A DNA stretch of 64,000 bases from DASXTK01 sp050744325. GTDB taxonomy: Bacteria; Actinomycetota; Acidimicrobiia; Acidimicrobiales; VFJN01. The notes below the pieces were generated by a model, which made no database searches, was not told the DNA's origin, and saw nothing but the letters and a program-made list of their open reading frames with translations. The DNA lies in contig JBOGHK010000027.1 in NCBI GenBank assembly GCA_050744325.1, positions 1 through 64,000 on the forward strand. Direction: 5' to 3'. Made by a program: the position numbers and the translations under genes. The first letter of the stretch is position 1. Every line of letters starts with the position of its first letter. Below, piece by piece: positions 60,384 through 64,000 of the stretch.

Positions 60384-61073
60384 ATGGTGGCGAGACCTGC
60401 GGCGGCGACTCGATCGACGAGACGGACGGTGGCCGATCGCCTGCGCGACGACATCCTGCTCGGCGTCTTCCCGCCGGGCGAGCGACTGATCGAGCTCCAA
60501 CTGAGCGAACGCTACGACGTGGGCCGGGCCGCGATCCGGTCCGCGCTGGTCGAGCTGGACGCCCAGGGCCTGGTGCAGCGCGAGACCAACCGAGGTGCGA
60601 CCGTCCGGCGGATCAGCGTCGCCGAGGCCGTCGAGATCACCGAGGCGCGGGCCGCCCTCGAGAGCCTGGTGGCGCGGCGGGCAGCCGAGCGCGCGACCGA
60701 CGCCGACCGTCACGAGCTGCAGGCGCTGATCGCCGAGATGACGTCGGCTGTCGACCGCGACGACAAGCGCGGCTACTCGACCCTGAACCGGACGCTGCAC
60801 GCGTCGCTGCCGCGGATCGCCCGGCACCGGGTGGCCGACGACCTGATCCACAACCTGCGCAACCGGGCTGTTCACCACCAGTTCCAGCTGTCGGTGTTGC
60901 CGGGCCGGGCGGCCGAGTCGCTGGCCCAACACGGCGCGATCGTGGCCGCGGTGGTGGCCGGCAACCCCAAGGCGGCCGAGAAGGCGATGCGCGAGCATCT
61001 GGAGTCGGTCATCGACGCGCTCCGCCAGTGGGAGCACCTCGACATGGGCGCGACGCAGCTCCCGAGGTCGTAG
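60384..61073 (+). CDS. GntR/FCD-family regulator of the aromatic-acid genes
   Basis: A 229-residue regulator. The N-terminal winged helix (about 12-78) reads VADRLRDDILLGVFPPGERL, LSERYDVGRAAIRSALVELD and LVQRETNRGATVRRIS. The C-terminal FCD ligand domain (about 85-215) has metal-binding-type residues in SLPRIARHRVADD and QHGAIVAAVVAGNP with AMREHLESV. FCD regulators respond to carboxylic acids. It is the only regulator in the aromatic island and probably binds the four tandem operators. Confidence 0.9.
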   Translation: MVARPAAATRSTRRTVADRLRDDILLGVFPPGERLIELQLSERYDVGRAAIRSALVELDAQGLVQRETNRGATVRRISVAEAVEITEARAALESLVARRAAERATDADRHELQALIAEMTSAVDRDDKRGYSTLNRTLHASLPRIARHRVADDLIHNLRNRAVHHQFQLSVLPGRAAESLAQHGAIVAAVVAGNPKAAEKAMREHLESVIDALRQWEHLDMGATQLPRS

Positions 61074-61248
61074 ATCTTACTGCTCCGGTCGTGGCCCGCG
61101 TGTAGCGAGCCGGCAGGCGACTCCAACGCCCGGCACGACAAGTTGGCGACGATCATCGAGGTCACGGAGTACAGGGCCACTCACATCTCCTCCCGATGGA
61201 GGAGGGGTGGGAAGAGGTCGCGGACTTCGTGCTGTCCTGGGCCCTCGA

Positions 61249-62031
61249 TCACGCGCCGGCATGGGGTGGGCTGATCACGCCGCGGAGCCTGGCGGCTGTC
61301 GCACGGGTCATCGTCGGGTCGACGCCCAGCTCGTCCAACAGCTCGATCGTGGCCTCCATCTCGTCGAGGCGCCGTCCAGCATGGCGCGGCGTGTCGACGA
61401 CCAAGCGCCGGACCAGGGCCTCGTCGATCGAGGAGAGCTGGGTCACGAGGTTGTCCCAGGTCTCGGTCTCCAGGCCCGCTGCCTCCGCGGCGTCGAGGGC
61501 CTCGATCAGCAGCTGCGCCAGCCCCTTCATCACCACGCTGCGCAACAGCTTGCGGGTGGCCGCCTGACCGGCCTCGGCACCCGCGGCCTGCACGGGCATG
61601 CCGAGCGGCCGCATCAGCGCGACGAAGGCCTCGACCCCGGGACCGGACGCGAGAGCTGGGGTGTGGATGCCGCGGCCGACGACCGGTGCCATCAGCGCCA
61701 CGTCCACGAAGCCCACCTTGGTGCCGTCGACCGTGGCCGCGAGCTCACGTTTGGCCCGGGGCGACCCGGTCGACAGGTCGGCGTAGATCGCCCCGGCGGT
61801 CAGTGCTTCGACGACGCCGTCGAGCGCGGCCGCTGCATGGGACCCGGCGGTGATCGCCAGCACCGCGTCGGCGTCGGCCACGGCGGCCCGCGGGTCGTCG
61901 TGGCGGACGATCCCGGCCGGGGTCGCGACGTCGCCGGGGTCGTAGCCGTGGACCTGAATCCCCGCCTGGGCCAGGTCGGCCGCGATCGACGCGCCCGCCT
62001 CGCCGAGCCCCAGCACCGCGAACCGCGTCAC
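61249..62031 (-). CDS. NAD(P)-binding dehydrogenase with DUF1932 domain
   Basis: A 260-residue protein from GTG 62031 with GGAGG eight bases upstream. The N-terminal Rossmann domain starts RFAVLGLGEAGASIAADLA, resembling 6-phosphogluconate and 3-hydroxyisobutyrate dehydrogenases (DLSTGSPRAKREL, VDVALMAPVVGRG). The C-terminal part (MKGLAQLLIEALDAAEAAGL and following) fits DUF1932. It is cotranscribed with ligJ and ligK, although a 47-bp palindrome lies in the gap. Genes of this family recur in protocatechuate 4,5-cleavage clusters, but its reaction is unknown. The 175-base gap to gntR contains no clear gene. Confidence 0.85.
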   Translation of the reverse strand: MTRFAVLGLGEAGASIAADLAQAGIQVHGYDPGDVATPAGIVRHDDPRAAVADADAVLAITAGSHAAAALDGVVEALTAGAIYADLSTGSPRAKRELAATVDGTKVGFVDVALMAPVVGRGIHTPALASGPGVEAFVALMRPLGMPVQAAGAEAGQAATRKLLRSVVMKGLAQLLIEALDAAEAAGLETETWDNLVTQLSSIDEALVRRLVVDTPRHAGRRLDEMEATIELLDELGVDPTMTRATAARLRGVISPPHAGA

Positions 62032-62062
62032 GCGCACTGCCTCCGGCACGGGGACGAGCGCA

Positions 62063-62109
62063 CTCTTTGACCGGAAACGGTTGCCGGGCAACCTCTCCGG
62101 GTCAAAGAA
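62063..62109. repeat. 47-bp two-tier palindrome, copy 2
   Basis: Outer arms TCTTTGAC (62064-62071) and GTCAAAGA (62101-62108), inner arms GGTTGC and GCAACC around CGG. It has the same length and conserved positions as the copy at 24294-24340. It fills most of the 94-base gap between ligK (upstream) and the DUF1932 gene (downstream) and could act as an intra-operon terminator or processing site. Confidence 0.7.
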
Positions 62110-62125
62110 TGCACGGGCTCCGGGG

Positions 62126-62809
62126 TCACTCCAAGTACTCCACGCCGAGATCCTGCAGGGTCTGGCGCAGGCCGTAGATGTCGACGCCCAGCTCGCCGGC
62201 GGCGAGGCGCGCCCGAGCCGCCTCCTCCCGGGCGACTCGCTGCCGCGCCAGCTCCAGCGCGACGGCAGCCTCGGCCCGGGGCACCACGACCACCCCGTCC
62301 TCGTCGGCGCAGACCACGTCCCCAGGATGCACCGCCTGGGAGCCGAGCACCACGGGAACGTTCACCGACCCGGCCGTGGCCTTGACCGTCCCCTCGCAGG
62401 AGACGTGCTGTGACCAGACGGCGAACCCCATGGCTCGGAGGTCGGCGGTGTCGCGCACCCCCGCGTCGGTGACCAGGGCCCGGACGCTGCGGCCCATCAG
62501 CGACGTGGCCAGCAGCTCGCCGAAGAGGCCATGGGTCGAGGCTGCGGTGTGGGTGACCACCAGGACGTCGCCCGGCTGGCACACCTCGACCGCGGCGTGG
62601 ACCATCAGGTTGTCCCCCGGATGGCTGGAGACCGTCACCGCTGACCCGGCAAGACGGGCGCCCTGCTGGATCGGGCGGAGCTGTGGCCCGGCGAAGCCCC
62701 GTCGCCCGAGCGCCTCGTGGACCGTGGCCGTGCCGATGGCGCCGAGGGCCTCGACAACCGCCTGGTCGGCGCGCTCGATCGTGCGCACCACAACGTGGCG
62801 CGGGCTCAT
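62126..62809 (-). CDS. ligK: 4-carboxy-4-hydroxy-2-oxoadipate aldolase / oxaloacetate decarboxylase
   Basis: A 227-residue RraA/HMG-aldolase-fold enzyme, the length of LigK/GalC. The start MSPRHVVVRTIERADQAVVE, AGSAVTVSSHPGDNLMVHAA, VLVVTHTAASTHGLFGELLA, LVTDAGVRDTADLRAMGF with the catalytic Arg and Asp, and VHPGDVVCADEDGVVVVP are family hallmarks. It cleaves the hydroxy-oxoadipate to pyruvate and oxaloacetate. ATG 62809 overlaps the ligJ stop (ATGA). Confidence 0.9.
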   Translation of the reverse strand: MSPRHVVVRTIERADQAVVEALGAIGTATVHEALGRRGFAGPQLRPIQQGARLAGSAVTVSSHPGDNLMVHAAVEVCQPGDVLVVTHTAASTHGLFGELLATSLMGRSVRALVTDAGVRDTADLRAMGFAVWSQHVSCEGTVKATAGSVNVPVVLGSQAVHPGDVVCADEDGVVVVPRAEAAVALELARQRVAREEAARARLAAGELGVDIYGLRQTLQDLGVEYLE

Positions 62810-63885
62810 CGAATCGCACCGGGCCGAGGTTGCGGGTCCTCGCCGCCGGGCGGGCGCGGATCGACGGGCGGGTGCCCGGCCGATCCGAGGCGGGGGAAGA
62901 CCCGCAGGGCGTTGGCCTCGAAGATCTTGTGCCGGTCCTCGTCGGGCACACCGGCGGCGTCGAGGTAGCGGCGGGTGTCGTCGTAGTGGTGACCGGTCTC
63001 GGGGTCGATGCCGCGCACGGCACCGATCATCTCCGAGGCGAACAGGATGTTGTCGGCGGGGATCACCTCCAGCAGGCAGTCGATGCCGGCCTGGTGGTAG
63101 ACGCAGGTATCGAAGTACACGTTGCCCGCCAGCAGCTCGACCAGCGGCGGCCGCCCCAGGTCCTGTGCCAACCCGCGGAATCGCCCCCAGTGGTAGGGGA
63201 CGGCGCCGCCGCCGTGGGGGATGATCAGCCGCAGGGACGGGAAGTCGGCGAACAGGTCCGCCATGAGCAACTGCATGAACGCTGTGGTGTCGGCGCCGAG
63301 GTAGTGCGATCCGGTGGTGTGGAAGTTGGGGTTGCACGCCGCGCTGACGTGGATCATCGCCGGCACGTCCAGCTCGCACAGCGCCTCGTACAGCGGGTAC
63401 CAGTAGCGATCGGGCAGCGGCGGGCCGTCCCAGTAGCCGCCGGACGGGTCGGGGTTCAGGTTGCATCCGACGAATCCCATCGCGGTCACGCAGCGCTCCA
63501 GCTCGTGGATCGACGGTTCGATGGCCGCGCCGGGCGACTGCGGCAGCTGGCACACGGCGGCGAAGTTGCTGGGGTAGAGGTCGCACACCCGCCGAACCAG
63601 GTCGTTGCAGTGCTGGGTCCAGAAGCGACTGGTGTCGACGTTCCCCAGGTGGTGGCCCATCCACGACGCCCGGGGCGAGAACAGGGTCAGGTCGGTACCC
63701 CGGTCGCGCTGCAGTCGGAGCTGGGCGTCGTCGAGGCCGGCGCGGATGTCGTCGTCGCTGATCCTGTCCAGCGGCAGGTCGACGGCGTGGGCCGGGTCGG
63801 CGGCCACGGCGGCCGCCTGGGCGTCGCGGTAGCGACCGAGCTGGGGCGGTGCCGTCGTGTAGTGCCCGTGGCAGTCGATGATCAT
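62806..63885 (-). CDS. ligJ: 4-oxalomesaconate hydratase
   Basis: A 359-residue amidohydrolase-2-fold enzyme of LigJ type from ATG 63885. It starts MIIDCHGHYTTAPPQL (metal-binding H-x-H), has FSPRASWMGHHLGN, GFVGCNLNPDPSGGYW, MIHVSAACN, LIIPHGGGAVPYHWGRFRGL and FASEMIGAVRGIDPETG. It hydrates 4-oxalomesaconate to 4-carboxy-4-hydroxy-2-oxoadipate. The C-terminus carries a Pro-rich tail of about 25 residues not usual for the family. A tandem operator lies 29 bases upstream. Confidence 0.9.
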   Translation of the reverse strand: MIIDCHGHYTTAPPQLGRYRDAQAAAVAADPAHAVDLPLDRISDDDIRAGLDDAQLRLQRDRGTDLTLFSPRASWMGHHLGNVDTSRFWTQHCNDLVRRVCDLYPSNFAAVCQLPQSPGAAIEPSIHELERCVTAMGFVGCNLNPDPSGGYWDGPPLPDRYWYPLYEALCELDVPAMIHVSAACNPNFHTTGSHYLGADTTAFMQLLMADLFADFPSLRLIIPHGGGAVPYHWGRFRGLAQDLGRPPLVELLAGNVYFDTCVYHQAGIDCLLEVIPADNILFASEMIGAVRGIDPETGHHYDDTRRYLDAAGVPDEDRHKIFEANALRVFPRLGSAGHPPVDPRPPGGEDPQPRPGAIR

Positions 63886-63913
63886 CCCTGTCGGTTCCCC
63901 TGACCCGGCGAGA

Positions 63914-63937
63914 ATTGTCGACAATCCTGTGAACAGT
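63914..63937. promoter_or_regulatory. Tandem GntR-type operator upstream of ligJ
   Basis: ATTGTCGACAAT (63914-63925) then CCTGTGAACAGT (63926-63937). It is almost identical to the boxC/ligU operator and sits between ligJ and the divergent gene at the right edge, so it may control both. Confidence 0.7.
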
Positions 63938-63955
63938 GATGCTACTGTCCCGGGC

Positions 63956-64000
63956 GTGGGGTCACCCGATGCGGGCAAGCAACGGGAGCCGCGGGACTAC
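63956..64000 (+). CDS. Start of a plus-strand gene cut by the window edge
   Basis: An open frame from GTG 63956 runs off the end (VGSPDAGKQREPRDY). Fifteen residues allow no identification. Its divergence from ligJ across a GntR-type operator suggests a member of the aromatic regulon, perhaps ring-cleavage ligAB, which is otherwise missing. Confidence 0.35.
   Translation, partial: MGSPDAGKQREPRDY

Noticed and set aside
61190..61567. Plus-strand open frame starting MEEGWEEVADFVLSW
   Set aside because: It runs antisense through the DUF1932 dehydrogenase and has no recognisable domain; the CCTCC/GGAGG hairpin at its start is short.

Overview
The window is a GC-rich actinobacterial chromosome segment. 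Family content (CGNR zinc-finger regulator, excalibur protein, DUF222/HNH protein, DUF885 peptidase, RDD-tailed Ser/Thr kinase, CYP125-like P450, frequent GTG starts, ATGA/GTGA-coupled genes) suggests a soil or freshwater Actinomycetota, plausibly class Acidimicrobiia; the class is an inference. I found no rRNA, tRNA, CRISPR array, transposase or phage gene.

Layout. 1-8.3 kb: housekeeping-type genes (truncated MFS exporter, EamA exporter with a divergent CGNR regulator, alpha/beta hydrolase, DUF885 peptidase, acylphosphatase, beta-propeller lipoprotein). 8.3-15.8 kb: ASCH protein, molybdate transporter modABC with a divergent PadR regulator, a polar amino-acid ABC transporter, and a GDT1/TMEM165 cation transporter behind a Mn-riboswitch-like leader. 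15.9-26.7 kb: ExeM/NucH secreted nuclease, CYP125-like P450 and amidohydrolase sharing a KstR-type palindrome, class A PBP, AAC(2')-like acetyltransferase, and a DHA2 exporter with an unusual C-terminal tail.

26.7-32.7 kb holds the most unusual locus: six minus-strand genes, nearly all start/stop-overlapped. In transcription order they encode a ubiquitin-like/E2-like fusion, a JAMM isopeptidase, an E1-like ThiF enzyme, a sigma-70-like protein, an HTH protein and a Rad50/SMC-like ATPase. It looks like a bacterial ubiquitin-like conjugation system joined to an SMC-type ATPase.

32.8-41 kb: VOC protein, DUF222/HNH protein, a kinase with RDD membrane domain, and two tandem secreted GH18 chitinases. 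41-45.3 kb: quinone-oxidoreductase-like enzyme, ornithine-cyclodeaminase-like enzyme, DAO-type flavoenzyme, AI-2E permease.

45.3-64 kb is an aromatic-acid catabolic island. A LivJGFHM transporter lies next to benzoate-CoA ligase, boxB and boxC (aerobic benzoyl-CoA epoxidation). Beyond them are almost all genes for 4-hydroxybenzoate via protocatechuate 4,5-cleavage: pobA, ligC, ligI, a PrpF-type 4-oxalomesaconate isomerase, ligJ and ligK, plus a MetE-like methyltransferase, a DUF1932 dehydrogenase and a GntR/FCD regulator. The ring-cleaving LigAB is absent and may lie past the right edge. Four promoter regions in this island carry the same 24-bp tandem operator built from ATTGTnnACAAT, which ties transporter, box and lig genes into one probable GntR regulon. 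A 47-bp two-tier palindrome also occurs twice, about 38 kb apart.
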